64,000 bases of DNA from Phoronis australis (taxonomy: Eukaryota > Phoronida > Phoronidae), in NCBI GenBank assembly GCA_002633005.1, contig NMRA01000274.1, positions 415,143 to 479,142 of the forward strand, read 5' to 3'. Positions 1 to 12,800 of this stretch are shown here, piece after piece; the stretch's first letter is position 1, and every line of letters starts with the position of its first letter. The position numbers and the translations under genes are program-made. The notes beneath the pieces were generated by a model that saw nothing but the letters and a program-made list of their open reading frames with translations, made no database searches and had not been told where the DNA came from.

Positions 1-3000
1 AAACTGTTGAATATTTCATGTGTAACTGGCTTGTTTCCAAAATGTTTTCCAAGATGACTGAAGATATATGATACAAATGAGAGTAATGTTTAAACGTGTA
101 ATTGTATTGTTCAATATATTAAATGTTTTGGAATCCAAATTGCCGAGCCATAGATGGTGAGAAAACACCAGGCAGCTGGTCTGAGCATTGGGCAAACGTA
201 CCTCCCCCTCCTCCATAAAAAGTGTAAAAAATGAAAAATGTTAAAAATAAGAATAAATGAGGAGTTAGGGTTGGGTATCCGGCTCGCAGCACAAGTCTAT
301 GGCGTTTCATGAAAATGTTTTTAAGTCGTTAAAATAACTATTGTAAAAAGGAAAATATAAGATATTTTAATTTGTACAGATTCTTTGTTAAATAATGCAT
401 TTTTTATGATCAAGTTAAAGCAAATTATGTTAAAAAAAACGTCTCCGGACCAAAAGTACTGTTAATTACATTTGTATGTACTATGTACAGATGTAATTTT
501 AACGTGAAAATAAAAATGTCGAGTCTAAACCAAAATAAATGTATAAACTTTAACACGTCTTGTTTTCTTTGTACACACTACTTCATACACGCACCTGCGG
601 GACTGTGATTACCCAGGTTGAATGTAGAGGTTTCTCATAGACGGAACTGAGAAAGTTCGTTGAAGTAAGCGCAGATTTCATATATACACTAGTACGGAAC
701 TTCGCATGTTACATTCTAGTTTGGGTATTTACATGAATACAATAACTTGAGCGGTTCATATCTCGAAAGGGATTTTACGCTTGGGATGGAAATTTGGCCT
801 AGTGCTACCACTCCACACTTGCTGAAAAGGTTTAGCCAAGTAATTGGGGAGTACAGTCGGGAATGAATAAATTACCTTGGTAGTCGACAACCAGCTGTTA
901 TGTGCCAATTCTTGAAAACTGAACATGCGCTTCAGTGAGATCGCATTTCAAAATAGTGTGGAGCCAGAGACCGAATTTCCAAGTGAACTCGAGATTGTGG
1001 GTAGATGAAAATGCACTATTACAAAAGACTTTTAGTACCCTTAGTTACACTACTGAAAATTTCGTCGACTAGTCTGCGCATACCACTACATGTTTTGGAT
1101 GTGCAGGTAACATTTTAATATGAAAGAGGGCAGTAGAAGATGGCAAGATTTAGGTGATGCAATACTTTAACAGATCCTAACCATTTCTACGTGAAGGCAT
1201 CCTGAAATAGCACGACCAAAGGTACTCGAGACGAGGGCAAAAAATAGTTTCTCCTTTGACGTTGGCACTGGTCAGGGTCGACTCGTTAAAGCCTTATTTA
1301 CACACTCTAGTCAAAAAAGGCATGACTTGCAAAAACCACAGTTGATAAGGTTTCTCAAAAACGAAAAAAAATCAAAGCCGTGTCTTAGCTTTGCCACATC
1401 CATCGTAAAACACGAAATGCCAAATATTTTTGGCCTTGTACCTAAAATCACAAATATCCAGGTAAAAGAGAGGAGACAAGATTGCACTCTTATGATTCCA
1501 GCAAAATGAGTCATTGTCAACTTTTGCCAATATCCACTTGCCTGAAGGGTACCTGTATGCGCCCAAAATTCGCCACTGAACAAGGACGATGTGCCTACAT
1601 CCAGGTCGATAAGGGAGCGGCCAAATTTCTGTACTTAATTTACTCAAAACAACCTCCAGGAACTGCTGAATACCAAACATGACAATCACATATAGTCCAC
1701 AAAATGACCATAATATCTGAACCACTCAATTTTCTTCATTTTGGGGCCGAATTGTGGCCTTCCACCTTAAATCCACTATTGGCTAATACCCAGTGCAATA
1801 ACTTATGTTACGAGGTGCTGTTGGCCAGCTAGCTGTGGAACCCTCACATTAAGAGCTGTACATACAACAGATTAGTCAACTAACAAATCTGACACCGTGA
1901 CTAATCAAAGTACAACAGTGCTTTGCAGTTCATAATTTTTCCTGTATTAATAAGCCGTTGAATCCTAAAGATTGTACAATTATAAAGTTCCACATCCATA
2001 TACTAATGACCAAAGCAATACCCTTGTCAACAGGATTATGAACTTGTATCATTGGGTTGCTCATGCTGACAATGTTGACCAAGCGTGGAACAAGCACTTT
2101 GCGAGTTCAGCTCACAAAATCTCCCTGACATAACACTGTATTTTAAAAGTCACGCAAGCTTTAACGTGGTAGTGACTCAGTGATGTTGAATATATCATTG
2201 GGTTGCTCATGCTGACAATGTTGACCAAGCGTGGAACAAGCACTTTGTGAGTTCAGCTCACAAAATCTCCCTGACATAACACTGTATTTTAAAAGCAGAG
2301 CAGGTAGTCGCGCAAGCTTTAACGTGGCAGTGACTCTGTGATGTTGAATATACCCCAGACTTGCACCACGTTGCAGTTAAGATATATCGCATGTTCTTGC
2401 ATTATGCTTGAAGCTGGTGGGTGCTCAGATGTGCTCAGTAGCATTTGCAACTTGCCTTATGCCAACATCTTAGTTTGAAGCAAACTTCATAAACTGTTCC
2501 TGAAATGAAGAAGATGACACTTATTGACCCCAGAGGAATTTTCACATAGAAGAGGTGTATGGGACATATCACTCAAGATGACTTTTCACAACTAGTTTCC
2601 CCACAAATGGTTGCCTCTTCTGAAAAATCCCTACTGGGATTTTCTGTAGATAAGCCCAAAGGCGTGTATTCGCAAAATGAAAAATTTCAGGCATTTTAGT
2701 AACACCAAATAAATGCCCGGGTGTTTATTTGGAAAAGGAGGGGCGTGTAAAGGGAAAGTTATATAGTTTTGTTGATATATTTTACTTAAATTTTTAAATT
2801 TTATGTCAATAAATGCATAGGGAAAATCCCTACCATAGGATGCCTTTTCCAACATAATTCCCTAATGCACAAGGGTTCACTTTGGGAAATTCTAAAAAGA
2901 TTCCATTTTCTAAATGTACAAATCTACAAGTTTTTAGTATTGTCTATATTTTTAAAACTTTGCGGCAAAACATGAACTCATTTTTGACAACATGGCATCT

Positions 3001-3523
3001 GCTCTTGTACTATTGTTTCTAACAACATGGCATCTCTTATTGGGACTGCTTCAGACTTCATTGCTTAAACATCCAGCAGGTCAAGAGTCCCTATGAAAGG
3101 GATGGGTTTATGGAATTAAGCTCTACAGAATGGTGGCATTTCTGGAGCAAAGCCCCACCTAAGAGGGACTTTTTCATGGAAGCGCCCTCCAAATGGGTCC
3201 CTTTTTGTATCCAGTCCCTAAATAGGGGGTGGGTATTCAAAATTTCCAGTTGCACTTCCCTTACCAAAAGATAATGGGCAGGCTATTGAATTGTGCATCA
3301 AAACTAGACAACAAACACCAGCTCACACTGTGAATAAATGTGTGTGGTGAGCCTGTAGTTCTGTATTTTGACTAGAACGAGTGGCTACCATGAGAGATTC
3401 AATGGTGGGCTGCAGGAGAATTGATGGATACAAGGGGAGGGTGATTGGAAACTGAGAGAAACCAAAATTGTAATGATCCGCGGAACTCAAGAAAATGCCG
3501 CGGTGAATGGTTAAATTAATGAC
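1..3523. other. Non-coding stretch left of COQ6; possible 3' end of an upstream plus-strand gene
   Basis: I see no convincing coding exon here. Three plus-strand AATAAA hexamers (252-257, 509-514, 534-539) in AT-rich sequence suggest the 3' untranslated end of a plus-strand gene whose coding part lies outside the window. The rest holds a two-copy tandem duplication (2047-2352) and unremarkable sequence. Open frames such as the minus-strand one at 1372-1725 have no family resemblance that I recognise. Confidence 0.4.
2047..2352. repeat. Two-copy tandem duplication, period about 148 bp
   Basis: The block starting near 2047 (TCATTGGGTTGCTCATGCTG) recurs from about 2194 with few differences. The second copy carries a short insertion (GCAGAGCAGGTAG). 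There is no N at the junction, unlike the other duplications in this window, so this one may be real. Confidence 0.8.
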
Positions 3524-3529
3524 TTTATT
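3524..3529 (-). terminator. Probable COQ6 polyadenylation signal
   Basis: The forward TTTATT reads AATAAA on the minus strand, about 85 bases past the first in-frame stop after the last recognisable COQ6 exon. Its position supports the gene ending here. Confidence 0.5.
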
Positions 3530-3610
3530 TATGTGAAGCGTGACGGGACACCACCTTCACCTCATCTATCAAAGGAGAGGGACATTGTCCCCATGTTTAG
3601 CACACAGCAA

Positions 3611-3840
3611 TTAAATGCATGGTGGGGGCTGTCGGAGATATAACACAGATGTGAAATGAATGCCAGATGTTACCTTGAGAGGTGTCAAAGCGTTTGTGGC
3701 TTGGAGTCCCAGAGATCTCAGAAGCACTACTGGGCTGAAGCGTGTCCCATACAGCCGATTTAAGCCATCCATGGCAGCCATAGTTGGTATTACGCGACGT
3801 TGTCGTTCAGTTTCATATTCCAATAAGTGTGTAAGCGAAC
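3611..3840 (-). CDS. COQ6: COQ6 last recognisable exon and probable C terminus
   Basis: It encodes [20 protein letters not shown] and the [15 protein letters not shown] block, which match human closely. After PLK (3674) a GTAACA donor is available where homology ends. Read without splicing, the frame runs 20 residues further to a stop at 3611-3613, followed by AATAAA. A short separate terminal exon was not found. Confidence 0.75.
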
Positions 3841-6800
3841 CTGAATGTATAGTACACCATTGACATGATAAACATTACCATAATCAAAACTTATATCAAG
3901 AACAAACAAATATGTTTTAATCCAAAACATATAAAATGAAAAAAATAAATGTTCACATGCAACGTCCAACACGTGTATCACGCGGCTTCGTCATCGCATG
4001 ATTACACAGTACGTATATGTTCCCTCCGTTACATAATCGACTATCTGACCAGTTTGTTGGTATACGCAACTCTACAATTTTTGTCCACTTAATGGTGAAG
4101 AAATGCCAGTCTCCCTCTTGGTAAAGTTCATTGGAAATGAATTTGTAGTATTTTTCTGCACAACAGAGGAAGCAAAAGGTGCAAGGGCAATTGCATGCTA
4201 TATTTCTATGCAACTGTGACTAACTAATGGACAAATACATAACTCCAGTGCCTGTTTGCATGAAGCAGTCCCAATTTTGGTCTCCCAAATAGGGACTCAA
4301 CTGAAATCCCTAAATCTACTGCGAACCTGTGGAAACACTGATTGTCTACACATACGCTGTTTTATATTCATCACTAAATCAATTTTTGGCTTTGATACAG
4401 ACTGGGAGTAAACTCTGTGTTTAATTCTCAATAATATTGAAAAGTAAGTAGGGGTCTTTATCATACGGCTCCCCCAATTTAAGGACCAAGTCCCCATTTA
4501 TTTTCATTGACCTAGTGGCTCAGGTTTTAGTTATATTATTAGTTAATGCCATTAGTCAAAGATGAGTTCATATTAGAAATAAAATGCTAGAAAAAGATTA
4601 AATCTGATTAAAGAATGTCACAAATACTAAAAAGATTTAGGGAACTTAGTACATAACTCTTTGGGACTGTTTCATTCAGTCAGGCACTAAGACCTAATGA
4701 AGAATTACAGGCACTAAGACCTAATGAACAATTACATAACTATTGGCAGAAACGAAGCGACTTAAGTACCGATATCTCCTCCACTTGCTGCAGTCTTCGC
4801 AAGAATCCTGGTCAGCGCTGCAACATCGCCAAACCCTAGGTTTACACCCTGGCCTGCTAAAGGGTGGATTCGGTGGGCAGAATCTCTACAAAGTAGAAAT
4901 GCGAGATACTCAAACAGTTTTTAAGGAGTTTAAGATTAGACACTAATCATTACTATACATACAAGTAACTTGGAAGCCAGGTACAATAGTCATAACTTCA
5001 CATAACAGCATCGTCTAAGTAGGTTAAGGTCACTGGAATCGCAAACAGCAAGTAGTTAGCATCTAGGATTTTAAAGCTTTCTGTCAAAGACAACCTTCGA
5101 GTCAGACCCCTAACTGTTACAAAGATGACCCGGACTAGTTCCCTACTCATATTAAAGGTAATTTCTGAGCTAGGGGAGAACCGACTGCTAGTCATTCATT
5201 GCTCAAAACCAAGCGCAATAATTTGACTAGTCGCGGTGGGTCATTTTATGCAGTGGTCTCAGTTCTGTCCAAGCCTAGAAATTGTTTCTCACCCAAGTAA
5301 AACACATGTTAGTGGTTTAAATCAAATGTCGTCAACAATGGACACAAAAAAATAAACTTGTACTCAAGGTGGACAATGCGATGGAGCTAATTGATACACA
5401 CATCTGCTACGTCTTGTTAATATCTGTCTAAGGCGCAAATATAAAAGAAAATCAAAAAAAACAAAACAAAAACTAAACTTGTACTTGAGGTGGACAATGC
5501 GATGGAGCTATATGACAACTCTCGTGTGACATCTATAATTGATACACACATCTTCTGCTAAGTCTTGTGAATATCTGTCTAGGGGGCAAACATAAAAGAA
5601 AAGCAACAAAAAAAAAAAAAAATTGGCAACAAAAGGCACAGCAGTACACAAACTTGTCTGAAAGTCGTCCTCATCTTGTGTAAAGTCCAAAGTCAAAACT
5701 TCACGAAAGATACCCATATGAAAATGACTATAATATGTGCCGAAGTATGTGTATAGAAATTAGTCATTATGTAAAGTTGGTCTCAGTACTCAGTCCTGAA
5801 CAGTTCCAATAGATGATATGAATCTTTCAACGTACCCTATAAGAGCCATTCTGTGTTGGACATAGTGATTACTGTGACGAAGACCCAGAGGAAACATGGC
5901 ACGATTATCGTCCACACCAGAGATAGTAGGAGGTAACTGACCGACTGATGGCCCTCCTGACGAGAGACAATGAACTAACCTGAACTGACAACTACTACAG
6001 TAAAAATCATCAAATTGAAACAAAAATAAAAACTAAAACATCATTTTTCCATTTTTCAGAGACTACATCATTGCAATGCAAAAATTTCACATGCTGTCAT
6101 TTGACGATAGCTATATCAAGCAAACCATGCTAAATCAAAATAAATTTTTGTAAAAAGTTACTTTTACTGTGTTAGTTTACAAAACGAAATTGTCGGATAT
6201 GGCATGCCTACATTTTGAGAACCAGTTTTCTCTACTGAATAACGGACATCAAACATTTTCTCAAAATGTGGGAAGGTTATACCCGACTATTGTCGAATTT
6301 TACAGTAACCGAAGTTATGAATCAAAGTGTCAAATTGCAGGGCAGAGATCCCTTTTCATCCAAGCAAGGAACAGGCCGGTTCCACTTTTTAATTAATTTT
6401 TAACAATGACAGACATAATTATTTATGAAGGCAGGCTTATAAATTTTGGCTTGTTTCGTACACTGCTTCAACAATTGCAACGTAAAGTAATGTATTTCAG
6501 ACTTTATGATTCAACACTATTAAGTCTAACTGTGAAAGTTTCCAAAACTAGATGTAATATAATTATTGCAATTTCTCCATACAATGAATAGCACAACATA
6601 ACAAATCCTGGAAATCTCGACTACAACCCCTCTTTTTGACACCTTCCTCTTGAAATTTCATTTGACAAGCAATTATTTCTGAGTCAGAAACCTTAATAAG
6701 TACCTACTGTTTGAATTAGTTGCAAGCCAATTAATGTACAATGCCTAGACAGCAACATTATAATTGTCAGGAAAGAGGAACAAATGACGTACCTGGTATT

Positions 6801-9800
6801 GTACTCTTGAGAATCTGTTGAAACATTTCCCCAACTCTCACTGCAAGATCATCCTTTTTAGATTCATCCCACTAGAAAAATGCACCAAGGTTTGATGACT
6901 GACTACTGATAACAATCGACTATCAATATCTATTAAAAGAGATTTCTGCTATTATATTAAAAATATATTATATGACTTACTAATAGCTTGCTTAAGTGGT
7001 TTCAGTGCAAAGATATGGATAGTGTTCCCCATAACGTTTTGTCATGATACCGAGTAAAGATTTTGCCACAACTAGATTGGATCAACTCCAGTTAAGACAC
7101 ACGATTGGTTCTCGTAGACGACTTCCAGCTTACAGACCAATGAGATCTGTTAGCCGGTTGATGCAGCAAGACCAGCAGATAATCAAGTGCCGTCAATTGG
7201 TATGTGAACAGTAGTTCCTATTCAGATTTAAACTTTATATTTTGGAGAACAAAACAGCAAACTAATAGATAGTATAAAGCTGAAAGTTTCTTCAAGTAAA
7301 TAGTAACCTTTTTGTATTTTGTGACATTATAAACACTTTATGAACTGGGCTAATTNTACAACAATGGCGTTACAACGCCACGGCAACAAATATGTAAATA
7401 ACTTTTTATAGCGACGTACAATTCAGTTAATGTTAAGAATATTGCAAGAATAATTATAAACACGAATTTAGAGCATATTGTTGTTCAGATTGGTTGAGAC
7501 CTTGCAATTTACACTTTAATAAGTACCTACTGTTTGAATTAGTGGCAAGCCAATTAATGTACAATGCCTAGATAGCAACATTATAATCGTCAGGAAAGAG
7601 GAACAAATGACGTACCTGGTATTGTACTCTTGAGAATCTGTTGAAACATTTCCCCAACTCTCACTGCAAGATCATCTTTCTTAGATTCATCCCACTAGAA
7701 AAATGCACCAAGGTTTGATGACTGACTAATGATAACAATCGACTATCAATATCTATTAAAAGAGATTTCTGCTATTATATTAAAAAATATATTATATGAC
7801 TTACTAATAGCTTGCTTAAGTGGTTTCAGTGCAAAGATATGGATAGTGTTCCATTTGCAAACAATGTTCTCCATAACGTTTCGTCATGATACCGAGTAAG
7901 GATTTTGCCACAACGAGATTGGATCACCTGTACGGACACTTTGACATTACATAAAAACTCCAGTTAAGACACATGATTGGTTCTCGTAGACGACTTCCAG
8001 CTTACAGACCAATGAGATCTGTTAGCCGGTTGATGCAGCAAGACCAGCAGACAATCAAGTGCCGTCAATTGGTATGTGAACAGTAGTTTCTATTCAGACT
8101 TAAACTTTATGTTTTGGAGAACAAAACAGCAAACTAATAGATAGTATAAAGCTGTAAGTTTCTTCAAGTAAGTAGTAACCTTTTTGTATTTTGTGACATT
8201 ATAAACACTTTATGAACTGGGCTAATTGTTATGCAACAGGTGACTGATGGTACAAGACTACAGTCAACATGCAATATAAACCAAAGTCGGTCACTGAGAA
8301 ATAAACTGAAAATGACTGCTCTTAGATAAAGAACACAATTTGAGAGTGAATGGTAATACAATGCGGGCGTATGTTTTCAGCATTGTGTGGAAGAATAGTA
8401 ATAATTCGTGCATTGAAATGGATCAACTATGAAACTGAGTATTCACGAAAAGTTAGGGTTATAAATACAGGTAAGTTACATTATTTAACTGGCATATTTG
8501 ATAGACTACTTACAAGTGCAGTATTTAGTGCATCAACGAAAGCCTCGGGGGCTAATGAACAGAGCATTTTTGCCTCCTCAGGGGTTGTTGTCCAGACAAG
8601 AGAAGTTCTATTGTCCGACAGCTGGAATCAAAATGACACAGTGGGTAAAACAATGGTAGATACGGAAGAACAAGAAGCACCAAAAACTTTACAGCTCCAT
8701 TCAGATCTTTGGTCTAAAAGTACAGTTTGGAATTGAATAAAAGACACAACAGCGTAGCCTGCTCAACTGTAGTCCTGACGGTGTTTGTTCTCTCAAATGA
8801 TGGAAACAACAGTGCATTCTGTAATACAAGCGGGAGGCGCTTGATTGTAAAAGACATCAATACCAATGAATTCAGTTGGGTTGCCTGCAGTGGGTCTTCT
8901 TTCAAAATAAACCAGTGTTGGCTTAACCTGTAGCTATACACTTACTTCCCGTCACAAAAACCAACTTTTGATTTAGACCATGTTATGAGGTTTCAATTTG
9001 CTCCATAGTCGAAATAGAGCAAATTTCAGGGCTTGGAAAGAACTGGCAACTTGTTATTGGTTAACACCAAGCTCTACAAGTTGTTATTGGTTAACCCCAA
9101 GCTCTACAAGTTGTTATTGATTAACACCACGCTCTACAAGTTGTTATTGGTTAACACCAGGCTCTACACATTGTTATTGGTTAACACCATGCTCTACAAG
9201 TTGTTATTGATTAACACCACGCTCTACAAGTTGTTATTGGTTAACACCAGGCTCTACACATTGTTATTGGTTAACACCATGCTCTACAAGTTGGCTTTGC
9301 ATGGCGAGTCACTTAATGAGCCGAGTATGGCCTCAAGCTATAACAAACTGCTATTTTTTTGAGCCTCAAAAACCACTTCTCATCTCAGTTAACAACAAGC
9401 TGAGATCAGTTTTTCAGCGGCAAGTTATCTAAAACAACAGTTTCTTTGACGGAGTGTGGATTTACAGATTCTCGCAGCCACCTAATATACTGTACATCCG
9501 TAGTATTTATTCAGATTTAGTGAACTCCAGGGAAAAACTTAGTGGTGAAGCCACTGAAGTTCAACAACAACAAAAAGTACTTTACCGGAAGCAAGGCAAT
9601 GGGTCCATTTTTTACGAAACGTTGCCAAGCAACATTGTTTTCCATTGGCTGAAACGACAAGAAAGTAGTTGATACATTTTAAAGAACACTGTGATGTAAT
9701 ATAGGAATGACAAGTTGAAAAGCTTGTAATGTAGGAATGGTGAACACATATCATTATCATCATACCAACTTTTGTTGAGCAACTGCTAACCAGTTTTTGT

Positions 9801-12800
9801 ATCGGACCATATTTGTTTTTCTCAAACCAGCCTTGTAACAACAAACAAGCACTGGCACACGCTTCAAGGAAGAACTAAAACAGTGTACATATTGCCCCGC
9901 ACACTTNCACTTAACAAGCTGAGATCAGTTTTTCAGCGGCAAGTTATCTAAAACAACAGTTTCTTTGACGGAGTGTGGATTTACAGATGCTCGCAGCAAC
10001 CTAAAATACTGTACATCCGTAGTATTTATTCATATTTAGTGAACTCCAGGGAAAAACTTAGTGGTGAAGCCACTGAAGTTCAACAACAACAAAAAGTACT
10101 TTACCGGAAGCAAGGCAATGGGTCCATTTTTTACGAAACGTTGCCAAGCAACATTGTTTTCCATTGGCTGAAACGACAAGAAAGTAGTTGATACATTTTA
10201 AAGAACACTGTGATGTAACATAGGAATGACAAGGGGAAAAGCTGGTAATGTAGGAATGGTGAACACATATCATTATCATCATACCAAATTTTGTTGAGCA
10301 ACTGCTAACCAGTTTTTGTATCGGACCATATTTGTTTTTCTAAAACCAGCCTTGTAACAACAAACAAGCAATGGCACATGCTTCAAGGAAGAACTAAAAC
10401 AGTGAACATATTGCTGCGCACACTTCACTACCATACGTTTATAAATATGGTTACCATCTTTAAAATTTCCTTATGAGCAGGGGGCATGTCACACTTGTGA
10501 AGTGAAGTTTGTAAAGACAATACAACTTTAGATACAGACATTTCTTACATGACCTGAAATGTGTTACGACAGGACTGATTAATATCACAGAGTATGTAAT
10601 TTTTTGATATTACATGGGCGAATCACAAAGTAGTGCAAATTTGAAATTCATACGCCTTACATTTTATCGCCTGCAAAACACTAAAACAACCAAACGCGTG
10701 CCAACCAAACAATGCTGGAATTCCGAGAAGGTGACAAGGTTATGATTGACAAATTGGGTGTCGCAACTGTACATACTCCCAGTCAGGACATGCAAACAAC
10801 TTTTAAAACAAACCCATCTTTGACGGCGAATTCCATATCCACGTTCATTAAAACGGAGACGAGCCCCAACTCAAGAAACGCGGTGAGACTGTCTGGTTGA
10901 GCTGTCTCAAGGTCAACTCAGTGCCCATGCTCGGGGAAACCTTGCTGACTGTTATTTATAAACATTTTCTAAATTTTAATATTACAACAGTTACTTCAAA
11001 GACCATTTATTACATTCTAACTTGAATATTTGCTACAAAAGCTGAATGCAATTTACAATTGTTAAGCATAAAATAAAATTATTAACAAAAAGTAACTGAC
11101 TTACTTTACACTGCGCAAGCGCGTTTTTACAAAAGTTGCGTCACCTGATTGAAAGTTTTAGAACGTCAAATTTTTCAGCAAAAAAGGTCATTTTTACCGT
11201 TCATGTGAGAAAAAAAAATCCTACACTAATCTCGGATAAATGACATGGGAAAAACCTCTTAGAAATTTCCAAGAGGTTTTGCTCATGTAATAAACCTGAG
11301 ACGAGTGTAGGATTCTCTATCTTTAATTTTGACAAAAATAATTGTGACAATTGCAATTCTCCAAGTTCAAAGAAAGATTACACAATATCAAAATGCTTAA
11401 AAATTTGACTAAACCACCTTCACTTTTTGATAACTGTTCAGCACAAACGGTGCTAATTACAAAATTTCAACAATGTACTTTTGTTAAGAAATTTGACAAA
11501 ATGAAATTTCACTAGAAACAACTACCCCAATGTGCACTCAATTGAAGAGTGTTTGCCATTCACTGCATGCATTCTACATCACGCCGCTTAACAACGGTGG
11601 AACCATTCCAAAATATGTTGGAATGACAACATTAATAACAACAAATTAGAACATTTTTTCAGACTGACCTCAGGCAGGTGAAGTGTAGCTACTACGGCCC
11701 ACTGGTTGTACTCCCAGCCCACAGTGGACAGTCCAGCTGCCTTGCGGACACCGGAATGTATACCATCAGCACCAATCTAGAAGAAACAGCTTTGATATGA
11801 ATGATGATCTCATTGGGATCCGTTTCTTAAAACAGTTTAAAACTCATGGTTGTCTTTGGCTGACTGATGAAGCTTTCCAACTGAAGTTTAAATTCCACAG
11901 CGGAATAACCTTGTAACATGTCTCTGCATGATACATCCTACAGATACACCCACTCTCCTTTTTAAACATCAGAGGCCTATTAGGAAATGAAACTGAAATT
12001 TTAAATATGTAGTAAAATGACTTGATAGCACAAACGTTGGATAACTATATGCAGTGCTTTCCTTTGCGTCCATAAAGTAATAACTGGCGCATATAATCCC
12101 GACAATGACAAACTGTCCGTGTAACACAATTTTAAAAACAACTGATCACAAGCCAGAGTTGTCTTGTGATAAAAACAAATAGTATCCCTGTGCATTTAGA
12201 ATTACTGTCTCATCACACATAAGGCAATAGAAAATACGTCATACTGAAAATTAATGCACTCGCTTCAACAAACACGTACCAATAACCGAGCACTGACAGA
12301 GCTGTCATCATTCAACAATATCTTAACACTTGGGTTATTGAAGCCCTCAGATGAGACAGGCTTTGGCAAGTCATAGGCCTTCGCCGATGTTTTGTAGCGA
12401 ACTTCAACTCTGTCTTTAACTTTTTGCAGTTGTCTCGTTATGGCTTCTACAGTAACATCATTTTCAACAATGTAAGAAACGGGTTCTGTCATGTCGTTGT
12501 TGTTAAATGTGATCATTGAATCCGAGCACTCTTCCCAAACCTGTATGAATGCAAAAACGTCAATCTTCAATTATCAGTTGTAAATAAATGCATAAAAATA
12601 TCTGACAACAAAAATCAACAGAAATCAGTGCGCAAGGGTCTTTGAACACTATATATATCCGGGCTACATTCAAAACATGTTGCTTTTAATCATTATCAGG
12701 CAACTGCTGAAAAAAATGGTTATTAATATGTTAAGGCAGTTGATATTTGTAACGAAGCATCTTTAATTAATAGGTATCTTCCGTTAAAGTACTGTACAGC

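Larger units (their letters stand above)
6690..8230. repeat. Direct duplication around COQ6 exon 8
   Basis: About 670 bp at 6690-7355 recurs with small differences from about 7518, in each case including exon 8 and flanking intron. A single N at 7356 ends the left copy, and about 160 bp of unrelated sequence precedes the right copy. Confidence 0.85.
9395..10424. repeat. Tandem duplication (519-bp period) around COQ6 exon 6
   Basis: The segment from about 9401 to 9906 recurs from about 9920 to 10424 almost unchanged. A single N (9907) marks the seam. Each copy contains the complete exon 6. Confidence 0.9.

Noticed and set aside
8164-8361. A minus-strand stretch reading [11 protein letters not shown] resembled the LSDTLSSLVW block of COQ6.
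   Set aside because: The real exon, with [12 protein letters not shown] and correct phases, is at 8514-8621.
9033-9362. A 109-residue repetitive frame (LYKLLLVNT repeats).
   Set aside because: It is the translation of a 30-bp minisatellite inside a mobile element. The multiple-of-three unit keeps the frame open.
6793-10167. Mutually exclusive alternative exons in COQ6.
   Set aside because: The copies are almost or wholly identical, sit in larger duplications and abut single N bases, so unmerged haplotypes explain them better.
10712-10900. A 62-residue plus-strand frame starting [16 protein letters not shown], possibly a retroelement remnant.
   Set aside because: It is too short, and the resemblance to integrase-type tails is too weak to call.
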